NCBI GenBank assembly: GCA_013823625.1
Contig: PNMM01000003.1
Location: 1-64,000, forward strand
Direction of reading: 5' to 3'
DNA from: Microbacterium sp.
GTDB taxonomy: Bacteria > Actinomycetota > Actinomycetes > Actinomycetales > Microbacteriaceae
Length of the DNA stretch: 64,000 nt
The notes beneath the pieces are model-generated. The model searched no databases. It was not told the DNA's origin and was given only the letters and a program-made list of their open reading frames with translations. The first letter of the stretch is position 1. Each line of letters starts with the position of its first letter. This document shows, in pieces, positions 23,729-32,139 of this stretch. The position numbers and the translations under genes were made by a program.

Positions 23729-23916
23729 AATGCGCCCAGAATAGGCCAGCCGAGAGCCTCGTCGGGTACGCTGAGGGGTCGGCTAGAGGCGGGCGGGGAT
23801 TCTCGTCAGTGCATTGTGTGCGCCTCAGGGCCGGTACTCCCCGTCGTTCGACGGTCAGAGTTCACCTCGAGATGTGACGGCCCCCAGCTGTAGACAGCTA
23901 GTCCACGCCTGCCTGG

Positions 23917-24094
23917 GATAGTGGCGCCTATGCGCCGACGAAGCTTCTTGCGTTACCCCAGAAAGAACCATGCCTCAGAACAACAAGGGCGGCGCTTCGC
24001 GCGCCCCTCAGTCATCCCGTTCCGCTGCGCCTCGCGGTGCAGCCCCTCGCGGCGCCGGCGCGAAGTCGCCCGCCGCGGGTTCGCGCAGCCCTAA
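23917..24094 (+). promoter_or_regulatory. helicase promoter region with possible leaderless upstream ORF
   Basis: TGGGATAGT (extended -10, GATAGT at 23917-23922) stands 7 bases before ATG 23930, which opens a 54-codon ORF (MRRRSFLRYPRK...) ending at 24094 inside the helicase gene in another frame. The helicase start at 23970 has its own AGAAAG. If the upstream ORF is translated it would couple to, or compete with, helicase initiation. The space 23729-23916 holds small dyads (CCGTCG-TT-CGACGG; AGCTGT-AG-ACAGCT) but no gene. Confidence 0.4.
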
Positions 24095-26162
24095 GCACCG
24101 CGGCTACCGCCCCGACGAGGCCGCCGCGCCCGAGAAGAAGGCCCGCTGGAGCCGCGACGAACGCGTCGACCGCGGCCACGCCCCCGAGCGCGCTCGCCCC
24201 GACCGCGACGAGCGCCCGGCGCGCGATGACCGCGGTGCCCGCCCCGCTCGCTCCGGCGACCGTGACGACCGCGCTCCTCGGTCGTTTGATCGGGATGCCC
24301 GTCCCGCCCGCTCGGGCGACCGTGACGACCGCGCCCCCCGCTACGCCGACCGGGATGCTCGTCCGGCACGCTCCGGCGACCGCGACGCTCGCCCGGCGCG
24401 CGACGACCGCGCTGCCGGCAACCGTTACAGCAACGACCGCGGCTACCGTCCGGCGTCGACCAACGGCCGCCCCGCGCGCCCGGCGCGTGACGGCGACACC
24501 CGCGACGGAGCTCCCCGCACTGGCACCGGCCGCGCGACCCACCGCCCCGACTGGCGCCCGCAGACCGGCGCCGCGAACACGGGTCGCCCGGCGCGTTCGT
24601 TCGACCGCGACGCTCGTCCGGCGCGTGACGACCGCGCTCCGCGCAGCTTCGACCGTGACGCTCGTCCGGCTCGTGACGACCGTGCGCCGCGTTCGTTCGA
24701 TCGCGATGACCGTGCCCCGCGCACGTACGACCGCGACGCTCGTCCGGCTCGCGACGACCGCGCGCCCCGCAGCTTCGACCGCGACGCGCGTCCCGCGCGT
24801 TCGTTCGATCGCGATGACCGCGCTCCGCGCACCTACGAGCGCGACGCTCGGCCCGCACGCAGCTACGACCGCGACGAGCGCCCGACCGAGCGCCGCGAGT
24901 CGAGCTTCTACCCCAGCCGCGACGCGAAGGCCGCCAAGGTCGACGACGTCGTGCTCGACCGCTTGACGGCAGACGCCGTGCTCGCGACCGACGTCGAGGG
25001 CGTCACGTTCGCTGACCTCGGCCTCGGCGCGAACATCGTGCGCGAGCTCGAAGAGCAGGGTGCTAGCTCGCCGTTCCCGATTCAGGCGGCGACGATTCCC
25101 GATGTGCTCGCGGGCAAAGACGTGCTCGGCCGTGGCCGCACGGGCTCGGGCAAGACGATCGCGTTCGGGGCTCCGTTGGTCGAGCGACTGATGGAGAACG
25201 GTGGTGGCAAGAAGCGTCAGATGGGCCGCGCGCCCCGCGCGCTCATCCTGGCTCCGACGCGTGAGCTCGCCCTGCAGATCGACCGCACCGTGCAGCCCAT
25301 CGCGCGCAGTGTTGGCCTCTTCACGACGCAGATCTACGGCGGCGTGCCCCAGGGTCGCCAGGTCGGAGCACTGCAGCGCGGCGTCGACATCATCATCGGC
25401 ACGCCCGGTCGCATCGAAGACCTCATCGAGCAGGGCCGCCTCGACCTCAGCCAGATCGAGATCGTCGTGCTCGACGAGGCCGACCACATGTGCGAGCTCG
25501 GGTTTCTTGAGCCCGTGCAGCGCATCATCCGTCGCACGCGGCCGAACGGTCAGCGCTTGCTGTTCTCGGCCACGCTCGACTCGGGTGTCGCGAGCCTCGT
25601 CACCGAGTTTCTCGATAAGCCCGCCGTCTACGAGGTTGCCGGAGAGGATCAAGAGTCGTCGACGATCGACCACAAGGTGTTGCTCGTCGACCAGCGCGAG
25701 AAGCGCGGCATCATCGAGCAGCTCGCCGCCGGCGACGGCAAGACGCTCATTTTCGCCCGCACGCGAGCCTTTGCCGAAGAGCTCGCCGACCAGCTCGATG
25801 ACGCGGGAATCCCGGCCGTCAGCCTGCACGGCGACCTCAACCAGGCGCGGCGCACGCGCAACCTCGAGAAGCTCACGAGTGGTCGGGTGAATGTGCTGGT
25901 GGCGACGGATGTCGCGGCGCGAGGCATCCACGTCGATGACATCTCGCTCGTGATCCAGGCCGACGCCCCCGACGAGTACAAGACCTACTTGCACCGCTCG
26001 GGCCGCACCGGCCGCGCGGGCAAGGTCGGAACTGTCGTCACGCTCATCACCCGCCAGCGTGCGCGTCGCTTCGACGAGCTGTTGCAGCGCGCCGAGATTG
26101 AGGCCGAGACCACCGAGGTGCGCGTCGGCGACGCCTTCCTCGACCGCCTCGCGGCGCTCTAG
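23970..26162 (+). CDS. DEAD-box ATP-dependent RNA helicase with long disordered N-terminus
   Basis: 730 aa. Residues 1-320 are a low-complexity region dominated by Arg, Asp, Pro and Ala, with repeats of the type DRDARPARDDRAPRSF and DRDDRAPRTYDRD. The helicase core follows: Q-motif (SSPFPIQAATIP), motif I GRGRTGSGKT (Lys395), Ia APTRELALQ, II DEAD (502-505), III SAT, V ARGIHVDD, VI HRSGRTGRAG. It remodels structured RNA in ribosome assembly or the cold response; the charged repeats could mediate RNA binding or condensation. It ends soon after the core. Confidence 0.95.
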   Translation: MPQNNKGGASRAPQSSRSAAPRGAAPRGAGAKSPAAGSRSPKHRGYRPDEAAAPEKKARWSRDERVDRGHAPERARPDRDERPARDDRGARPARSGDRDDRAPRSFDRDARPARSGDRDDRAPRYADRDARPARSGDRDARPARDDRAAGNRYSNDRGYRPASTNGRPARPARDGDTRDGAPRTGTGRATHRPDWRPQTGAANTGRPARSFDRDARPARDDRAPRSFDRDARPARDDRAPRSFDRDDRAPRTYDRDARPARDDRAPRSFDRDARPARSFDRDDRAPRTYERDARPARSYDRDERPTERRESSFYPSRDAKAAKVDDVVLDRLTADAVLATDVEGVTFADLGLGANIVRELEEQGASSPFPIQAATIPDVLAGKDVLGRGRTGSGKTIAFGAPLVERLMENGGGKKRQMGRAPRALILAPTRELALQIDRTVQPIARSVGLFTTQIYGGVPQGRQVGALQRGVDIIIGTPGRIEDLIEQGRLDLSQIEIVVLDEADHMCELGFLEPVQRIIRRTRPNGQRLLFSATLDSGVASLVTEFLDKPAVYEVAGEDQESSTIDHKVLLVDQREKRGIIEQLAAGDGKTLIFARTRAFAEELADQLDDAGIPAVSLHGDLNQARRTRNLEKLTSGRVNVLVATDVAARGIHVDDISLVIQADAPDEYKTYLHRSGRTGRAGKVGTVVTLITRQRARRFDELLQRAEIEAETTEVRVGDAFLDRLAAL

Positions 26163-26182
26163 AGCCCTGACTGACGGGCGAT

Positions 26183-26242
26183 AGTCGCCGTTCGTCGCAC
26201 TCGGTACCGAACATTCGGCACCAAATGCGACGAACGGCGACT
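26183..26242. repeat. 60-bp long-stem hairpin element, copy 3
   Basis: Perfect 17-bp arms (26183-26199 and 26226-26242) around a 26-base loop. It again lies between two convergent genes and has nearly the same total length as the two elements at 12799 and 12930, with unrelated arms and a loop containing ATTCGG...AA. Confidence 0.75.
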
Positions 26243-26283
26243 TTCGTCGTGGGCGTGGCGGATTTGGCCCCGGGATGCTTCGC

Positions 26284-27264
26284 TTAGGCCGCGGCGAGCA
26301 TCGCGCTCGCGGCAAGGGCGAGCGCGAGCCCCACCCATTGCAGCGTCGCGATGCGCTCGCGCAGCACGAGTGCCGCGAGCAAGATTGTGCCCGCCGGGTA
26401 GAGGGCCGTCAGCACTGAGACGACCGTGAGATCACCCACGCGCAAGCCGATGAGAACGATGACGTTGGCGATGGCGTCGAGCACTCCGCAGCCGATGGCG
26501 AGCAGCAGTCCGCCGCGCCAGCCGCCGCGCAGAGCAGCGGCGCTCGCGCGCAGCAAACCGTCGCGCCCGGGCGCACCCGGGGCCGGCGAGCCCGCCAACG
26601 CGTGGGGGGCGCCGTGGGTTCCGTCGAGCACGGCGAGCGGAGCATCCGCCGACCGCACGTGACGCCGTGCCGCAACCACCGCCATCACGACGATGAGCGT
26701 GATCATGATCGACGCGTTCACGACGCGGTTCGCGACGAGGGGCACGAGTCCGCTGTCGTCGGGCGTCTGGTCAATGAGGATGTAGAACGCGCCGATGAGA
26801 ATGCCCGAGATCGTCGCCATCGTGAGTCCCGCGAGCGTGGGGCGCACCGCCTCTTTCGAGGGAACAAACCCCACGAGCACGACCGCCACAAGGGCGAGCG
26901 CGAAGGCCGGGTAGGCGATGACTCCCAGTTGCGAACCGGTGACGAGACCCCACGTGAGCGGAACGATCGCCGAAGTCACGGCCGTGAGAGGCGACAGGAT
27001 GCTCATCGGCCCGATCGCGAGGCACGCGTAGAGCAGCGCGATCGCGGCAGCCCCCGTCACGCCCGAGAGTGCACCCCAAAACACGGCCTCGCGCGACCAC
27101 TCGCCCGCGATCACGAAGGTGCCGAGGTAGAGCAACACCACGCCCGAGAGCGCTCCGAGTGCGGTGACGCGCAGCGCCGAGATGCGGCGAGACGCGAGGC
27201 CGCCCAAAAAGTCGGCGGCGCCATAGACGAGGGCACCGGCGAGCCCGAGAACAACAGTGAGCAC
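26284..27264 (-). CDS. EamA/DMT-superfamily transporter
   Basis: 326 aa with ten hydrophobic helices in two EamA repeats; each repeat ends with the typical pattern (LLYACLAIGPMSILSPLTAV and LTVVSVLTALYPAGTILLAA). A polar insertion of about 50 residues (RRHVRSADAPLAVLDGTHG...) separates the halves. DMT proteins export amino acids, nucleobases or other metabolites. The start is GTG 27264, eight bases after AGGAGG; the GTG at 27273 lies inside that Shine-Dalgarno and is rejected. Confidence 0.88.
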   Translation of the reverse strand: MLTVVLGLAGALVYGAADFLGGLASRRISALRVTALGALSGVVLLYLGTFVIAGEWSREAVFWGALSGVTGAAAIALLYACLAIGPMSILSPLTAVTSAIVPLTWGLVTGSQLGVIAYPAFALALVAVVLVGFVPSKEAVRPTLAGLTMATISGILIGAFYILIDQTPDDSGLVPLVANRVVNASIMITLIVVMAVVAARRHVRSADAPLAVLDGTHGAPHALAGSPAPGAPGRDGLLRASAAALRGGWRGGLLLAIGCGVLDAIANVIVLIGLRVGDLTVVSVLTALYPAGTILLAALVLRERIATLQWVGLALALAASAMLAAA

Positions 27265-27330
27265 GGGGCACACCTCCTGCCGTCGATTCTGTCAGGCCTC
27301 GCGGCCAGGCGGCCTCGCTAGGGTGGCGAC

Positions 27331-28206
27331 GTGACTTTTCGCGATGACGCCGACATCTCTTCGTCCACCGTTCGCCGCTCGGGCGCGCGGCGAGGCCTCG
27401 CCATTGGCGGCGGCGGGGGCATCGTTGCTGTCATTGCGGTGTTTCTCATCGCGCAGTTCACGGGCGTCGACCTCAGTGGGTTGATCGGCGGCGGAACCAC
27501 CGGCGACTCTGCCCCCGAGTCGACCGAACTGAGCGAGTGCAAGTCGGGCGTTGACGCCAACGCGAGCGTCGACTGCCGCATCGCGGGTGCCGCCGTCTCC
27601 CTCGACGACTTCTGGCTCGCCGCCGCCCCGCAGATCGGCGTCGACTATCGCACCCCCGGAGCGAGGCTCTTCGAGCAAGCCGTCGACACCGGATGCGGCG
27701 GCGCGACGAGCGCGGTCGGCCCGTTCTATTGCCCCGCCGACGAGACCATCTACCTCGACACGGGCTTCTACGGCGAACTCCGCACGCAGTTTGGGGCCGA
27801 AGGGGGGCCTCTCGCCGAGATGTATGTCGTCGCGCACGAGTGGGGTCACCACATCCAAAACCTTGCGGGAGTGCTGGCCTCGGCGAACCTGGGCGACTCG
27901 GGCCCCGCATCCGATGCCGTGCGCATTGAACTGCAGGCCGACTGCTTCGGCGGGGCCTGGGCGGGCGCCGCATCGGAGGGGGCGGATGCTCTGCTTGAGC
28001 CCATCACGCGTGAGCAAGTAGCCCAAGCCCTCGATGCGGCCGAAGCCATCGGTGACGACCGCATTCAAGAGCAGACGACCGGCCAAGTGTCTCCCGAGAC
28101 GTGGACCCACGGTTCGAGCGAGCAGCGCCAGCGCTGGTTTGCCATCGGCTTCGAGCAGGGCGTCACGGCGTGCGACACGTTCTCGGTGTCGGGAGCCGAG
28201 CTCTAG
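27331..28206 (+). CDS. neutral zinc metallopeptidase (YpfJ/KPN_02809 family)
   Basis: 291 aa. A short cytoplasmic N-terminus is followed by one membrane segment (GLAIGGGGGIVAVIAVFLIA), a Gly/Ser linker and the peptidase domain. The zinc site HEWGHH begins at His169, and LQADCFGGAWAGAA supplies the third ligand region typical of this family. Cys residues (SECKSG, SVDCRIAG, GCGG, FYCPAD) suggest extracytoplasmic folding. GTG 27331 stands 6 bases after TAGGGT, so the mRNA is probably leaderless. The substrate is unknown. Confidence 0.88.
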   Translation: MTFRDDADISSSTVRRSGARRGLAIGGGGGIVAVIAVFLIAQFTGVDLSGLIGGGTTGDSAPESTELSECKSGVDANASVDCRIAGAAVSLDDFWLAAAPQIGVDYRTPGARLFEQAVDTGCGGATSAVGPFYCPADETIYLDTGFYGELRTQFGAEGGPLAEMYVVAHEWGHHIQNLAGVLASANLGDSGPASDAVRIELQADCFGGAWAGAASEGADALLEPITREQVAQALDAAEAIGDDRIQEQTTGQVSPETWTHGSSEQRQRWFAIGFEQGVTACDTFSVSGAEL

Positions 28207-28345
28207 CCGTCGAGCCCGAGCGGGAATCATCAGCCCACTCGCGCCGTTGTCGATACGGGCGGCCTCCGGGCGTTCGTCACATTCGGGCAACCCTCGCATT
28301 GCGCCCGTACGCTAGAACCACACGACTTTTCTCAAGGAGACCCTC

Positions 28346-29281
28346 ATGGCCCGCATCTACTCCGACATCACGCAGGTGTTCGGCAACACCCCGCTCGTGA
28401 CGCTCAACAATGTCACCGACGGAGCCGGGGCCACGGTGCTCGCCAAGCTCGAGTTCTACAACCCCTCGGCGAGCGTGAAAGACCGCCTCGGTTTTGCGAT
28501 CGTCGAAGCCGCCGAGAAGAGCGGTGCGCTCAAGCCGGGCGGCACGATCGTTGAAGCAACGAGTGGCAACACGGGCATCGCGCTCGCGATGATCGGCGCG
28601 GCCCGCGGCTACAAGACCGTGCTCGTCATGCCCGAGTCGATGAGCAACGAGCGCAAGATGCTGCTCAAGGCCTACGGCGCCGAGCTCATCTTGACCCCTG
28701 GCAGCGAGGGCATGACGGGCGCCGTCGCCACCGCTCAGAAGATCGTCGCCGATCGGCCGGGCACGATTCTCGCCAACCAGTTTGAGAACGAGGCCAACGC
28801 TGAGATCCACCGCCGCACGACGGGCCCCGAAGTCTGGAACGACACCGACGGCGCTGTTGACATTTTTGTCTCGGGCGTCGGCACCGGAGGCACCATCACG
28901 GGCACCGGCCAGTACCTCAAGCAGCAGAAGCCCGGCCTGACGGTCGTTGCGGTCGAGCCTGCCGAGAGCCCCCTCCTCAACGGTGGCGCCCCCGGTGGGC
29001 ACAAGATCGCCGGCATTGGCCCCAACTTCATCGCCCCCGTGCTCGACCGCGAGATCTACGACGAGGTCATCGACGTGAACATCGACCAGGCCGTGAGCAT
29101 GGCGCGTCGACTCTCGAGCGAAGAGGGAATCCTCGCCGGTATCTCGTCAGGAGCCACGGTGCACGCTGCCGTTCAGCTCGCCCAGCGCCCCGAAAACGCG
29201 GGCAAGCTCATCGTGGTCATCGTCGCCAGCTACGGCGAGCGGTACCTCTCGAGCGTGCTCTACGACGACTTGCGCGCCTAG
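28346..29281 (+). CDS. cysK: cysteine synthase (O-acetylserine sulfhydrylase)
   Basis: 311 aa, standard length. It makes cysteine from O-acetylserine and sulfide using PLP. The Schiff-base Lys45 is in [11 protein letters not shown], the substrate loop is TSGNTG, and [14 protein letters not shown] and GISSGA bind the cofactor phosphate. The start ATG 28346 follows AAGGAG. It is immediately followed by cysE, which makes its substrate. The two enzymes often form the cysteine synthase complex through the CysE C-terminal Ile, which is present here. Confidence 0.97.
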   Translation: MARIYSDITQVFGNTPLVTLNNVTDGAGATVLAKLEFYNPSASVKDRLGFAIVEAAEKSGALKPGGTIVEATSGNTGIALAMIGAARGYKTVLVMPESMSNERKMLLKAYGAELILTPGSEGMTGAVATAQKIVADRPGTILANQFENEANAEIHRRTTGPEVWNDTDGAVDIFVSGVGTGGTITGTGQYLKQQKPGLTVVAVEPAESPLLNGGAPGGHKIAGIGPNFIAPVLDREIYDEVIDVNIDQAVSMARRLSSEEGILAGISSGATVHAAVQLAQRPENAGKLIVVIVASYGERYLSSVLYDDLRA

Positions 29282-29848
29282 ATGGGCATGCGGGAAGACA
29301 TCCGCACCGCCCGATTGCGCGACCCGGCCGCGCGCTCGGGTCTCGAGGTGTTTCTCACCTCGGCGGGGGTGCACGCCATCTGGTGGCACCGCATTGCCCA
29401 CTGGCTCTGGACGCACGGCTTCAAGCTGCTTGGTCGCATGGTGGCGCAAGGCGCCCGCTGGTGGACGGGCATTGAGATTCACCCCGGAGCCACAATCGGT
29501 CGGCGCTTCTTCATCGACCACGGCATGGGCGTCGTCATCGGCGAGACCGCCGAGATCGGCGACGACGTCATGCTGTACCACGGCGTCACGCTCGGCGGCC
29601 GAACGCTCGAGAAGGGCAAGCGCCACCCCACGGTCGGAAACGGCGTGCTCATCGGAGCCAACGCCACGGTGCTCGGCCCCCTCACGATCGGCGACCGCTC
29701 GCAGATTGGCGCGCTTGCTTTGGTGACGAAGGATGTTCCGGCCGACTCCGTCGCCACCGGAATTCCCGCGGTCTCCCGCCCCCTCGATCGCGGCGCGGGC
29801 GCCACGGGGGCTGACGGTTTCGTCGTCGACCCGGCCATCCACATCTAG
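29282..29848 (+). CDS. cysE: serine O-acetyltransferase
   Basis: 188 aa, the short actinobacterial form. It acetylates serine with acetyl-CoA. The left-handed beta-helix hexapeptides are visible ([40 protein letters not shown]), with the catalytic His in DHGMG. It ends in DPAIHI; a terminal Ile is the residue that inserts into the CysK active site. The ATG abuts the cysK stop. The last 45 bases of this gene recur in part at 34025-34084. Confidence 0.96.
   Translation: MGMREDIRTARLRDPAARSGLEVFLTSAGVHAIWWHRIAHWLWTHGFKLLGRMVAQGARWWTGIEIHPGATIGRRFFIDHGMGVVIGETAEIGDDVMLYHGVTLGGRTLEKGKRHPTVGNGVLIGANATVLGPLTIGDRSQIGALALVTKDVPADSVATGIPAVSRPLDRGAGATGADGFVVDPAIHI
29802..29847 (+). repeat. cysE 3' end, left copy of a direct repeat
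   Basis: The last bases of cysE, including an exact 26-bp block at 29819-29844, are repeated at 34042-34067. The copies enclose the ABC/two-component cassette. Flanking bases match with a few changes and one gap. Confidence 0.8.
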
Positions 29849-29879
29849 ACCTCATCGCGCCCGGATTGCCCGGCGCACA

Positions 29880-29915
29880 CGAAGGCCGTCGTCGAGGTCT
29901 CGACGACGGCCTTCG
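29880..29915. terminator. hairpin terminator between cysE and the ABC permease gene
   Basis: A 16-bp perfect stem (29880-29895 with 29900-29915) and a GGTC tetraloop, located between convergent genes. It can stop transcription from both sides. Confidence 0.85.
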
Positions 29916-29941
29916 CGGTGTCACTCACCCGCTCGCAAGGG

Positions 29942-31252
29942 CTATTCGTACCGCAGGGCCACGATCGGGTTCTTGCGGGCCGCCCGCAACGCGGGCAAGG
30001 TGCCGGCCACGAAGGCGATCGCCATGATGAGTACGATGACGCCCGCGACCGATGCCGGAGTGAAGGCGATGAGGGTCAACCCGGCAAGGTCGCCGAGAAT
30101 TCCGGCCGAGAGCACTCCGCTCGTCGCCGAGCCGATGACGATGCCGAGGATCGAACCGATCGCGCTGCCGAGGAATCCGATGAAGACGGCCTCGGTGCTG
30201 AACAGCGCGAAGATCTTTCGACCGCTCAAGCCCACAGCCTTCATGAGCCCGATTTCGCGCGTGCGCTCTTGAACGCTCATGAGCAGCGTGTTCACGATGC
30301 CAAACCCTGCTGCGACCAAGGCGATGGCTGCGAACGAGTTCAAGACCAAGATGATCCCGTCGATGACACTGCGGAACGTACCGATCTGCTCGCTCACGGT
30401 CTGCGAGTCGTAGCCGAGGTCGGTGAGCTCGTCGCGCAGAGTCGTGACGCTCTCGTCGCTCGCATCGCTCGCGAACGTCACGACGGCTGAGGCGTAGCTC
30501 GTGCGGGCCGTCTCGCTGAGTCCGATCGACTGCTGATCAAAGAGCGCATTGGTCAACGCCGTGTTGGCGCTGCCCGCATTGGTGGCCCCGAGTGACTCTT
30601 CTGAGACACCGATCACGTCGGCCTCGACGAGGTGCTGCACATCGGTCGCGTCGGTCACGGCGAGCGTTGCGACTAGGCCGACGCAGTCAGCCGGCTCGTC
30701 GCACCCGAGCGCCGTGGCGTAGTCGAGCGGGATGATCAGCTGAAGGTCATCGCTGTCGTTATCAAGTTGCTCACCCGCCGCCAACTGCAGGGTTGCGCCG
30801 GGCACGAAGTTCGAGATCGTGAACTCGAACCGTTCGCCATCGCCCAATTGGATGAAGTCGGGGCTCACTTGCACTTGCCGTTCGGCCGACTCCACCGTGT
30901 CGAGCTCGCGCAGTAGTTCGATGTCGGCGTCGGTGATGGCCTCGACGGTCTCCGCCGCTCCCGGGCCGGGAGGGGTGTTGTTGTTCACGACGCGCGACGA
31001 CTCGGGGTCGTACAAGCGCACGCCCTCGTCGGTTTCGTTCGACGTGTCAGGAGTCTTCGTGACGGTCAGCACATTGTCGGCGCCAATCGCGGCGACGGTG
31101 TCGTTGATGTAGGCGTTGATGCCCGTGCCGAGGCCGTTCGTGATCGTGATCGTGAACGCACCGATGACAATCGCGATGACGGTCAGGCTCGTGCGCAGTT
31201 TGCTGCGAAACGTCGACTTCACTGCCGAAGCGACGATGTCGGTGGTTTTCAT
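29942..31252 (-). CDS. MacB/FtsX-type ABC transporter permease
   Basis: 436 aa. It has one N-terminal membrane segment (LRTSLTVIAIVIGAFTITI), a 240-residue extracytoplasmic MacB-PCD domain, then three C-terminal segments with the FtsX pattern (GIVNTLLMSVQERTREIGLM, KAVGLSGRKIFALFSTEAVF). The start ATG 31252 follows AAGGAG and overlaps the ATPase stop. Such permeases act as mechanotransmission or export systems for peptides and antibiotics. It belongs to the cassette with the ATPase and a two-component system. Confidence 0.92.
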   Translation of the reverse strand: MKTTDIVASAVKSTFRSKLRTSLTVIAIVIGAFTITITNGLGTGINAYINDTVAAIGADNVLTVTKTPDTSNETDEGVRLYDPESSRVVNNNTPPGPGAAETVEAITDADIELLRELDTVESAERQVQVSPDFIQLGDGERFEFTISNFVPGATLQLAAGEQLDNDSDDLQLIIPLDYATALGCDEPADCVGLVATLAVTDATDVQHLVEADVIGVSEESLGATNAGSANTALTNALFDQQSIGLSETARTSYASAVVTFASDASDESVTTLRDELTDLGYDSQTVSEQIGTFRSVIDGIILVLNSFAAIALVAAGFGIVNTLLMSVQERTREIGLMKAVGLSGRKIFALFSTEAVFIGFLGSAIGSILGIVIGSATSGVLSAGILGDLAGLTLIAFTPASVAGVIVLIMAIAFVAGTLPALRAARKNPIVALRYE

Positions 31253-31944
31253 GAGGTGAGCTCCTTCGGAGTAACGACGAGTCCGTCTTTCAGGTAGACG
31301 CGCCGATCGCACCGAGCGGCGAGTGTTTGGTCATGCGTGACGATCACGAGGGTGATCGCCTTCTCGCGATTGAGCGTGAACAAGATGTCTTCGACCACTT
31401 CGCCCGTTGCCGAGTCGAGGTTTCCGGTCGGCTCATCCGCGAAGATCACGCTGGGTCCGTTGACGAGAGCGCGGGCGATCGCCACGCGCTGCTTCTGGCC
31501 ACCCGAGAGATCGGTCGCTCGGTTGCTGGCCTTGTCGGCGATCTCGAGCTGTTCGAGGGTCTCCATCGCGCGCCGACGGCGCTCGCGGCCAGAAACGCCG
31601 GCGATCGTGAGCGGCAGCATCACGTTCTCGAGCACAGATGCGCCTGGGATGAGAAAGAACTGCTGAAAAACGAAGCCAAAGGTTTCGTTTCGCAGCGCAT
31701 TGAGTTCTGCCGAGCGCAGCCCTGTGGCCCGCTGGCCCATGACGGTGACTTTTCCGCCAGAGGGTTCGTCGAGAAGTGCCATGACATGCATGAGGGTCGA
31801 TTTGCCCGACCCGCTCTTGCCGACGATCGCAAGCGACTCGCCGAGCTCTGCTTTCACAGAAACTCCTCGAAGTGCGGCGAAGCGCCCTGATCCTTCCCCG
31901 TAGGTCTTGGTCAGGTTCTTCACGCTGATTGCCGTTGCCGACAT
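31249..31944 (-). CDS. ABC transporter ATPase, MacB/LolD type
   Basis: 231 aa. Walker A is VGKSGSGKSTLM, the signature is LSGGQKQRVAIARAL, Walker B is VIFADEPTGNLDS and the switch His is in VIVTHDQ. The start ATG 31944 follows AAAGGAA; the longer frame runs into the control region. It is first gene of a two-gene operon divergent from the histidine kinase. It powers the permease encoded next to it. Confidence 0.95.
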   Translation of the reverse strand: MSATAISVKNLTKTYGEGSGRFAALRGVSVKAELGESLAIVGKSGSGKSTLMHVMALLDEPSGGKVTVMGQRATGLRSAELNALRNETFGFVFQQFFLIPGASVLENVMLPLTIAGVSGRERRRRAMETLEQLEIADKASNRATDLSGGQKQRVAIARALVNGPSVIFADEPTGNLDSATGEVVEDILFTLNREKAITLVIVTHDQTLAARCDRRVYLKDGLVVTPKELTS

Positions 31945-32032
31945 CTCGAGTTCCTTTCGTTGAGGGGTAACGCGTGTTCCTTCAGTCTTCGAGCGCAGCG
32001 CTGTCGGCGCGTCTGGCAGGCGTGGCAATCTC

Positions 32033-32083
32033 CGGTAGCGCATCCGCGGTAGGAAACAGAGCGCACTACCGCGATTGCGGTAC
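32033..32083. promoter_or_regulatory. cluster of CGGTAG half-sites in the divergent ABC/kinase promoter
   Basis: CGGTAG occurs at 32033 and 32047, its complement CTACCG at 32066, and CGGTAC at 32078. The central pair forms the perfect dyad CGCGGTAG-N13-CTACCGCG (32045-32073). This is a plausible binding site for the LuxR-type response regulator encoded beside it, controlling both directions. Confidence 0.5.
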
Positions 32084-32139
32084 GGGGCATACGCCGTCGA
32101 GGGGATGCACCGCGCGGGTTACTGCCCGAGAATGGCGAG

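Noticed and set aside
24200-24900. Regularly repeated DNA inside the helicase gene resembling an array
   Set aside because: The repeats are codon repeats of the DRDARPARDDRAP type protein region and keep the reading frame.
24012-26315. 767-aa open frame antisense to the DEAD-box helicase
   Set aside because: Its composition mirrors the GC-rich third positions of the helicase gene. The helicase has all motifs; the antisense frame has none and no proper start signal.
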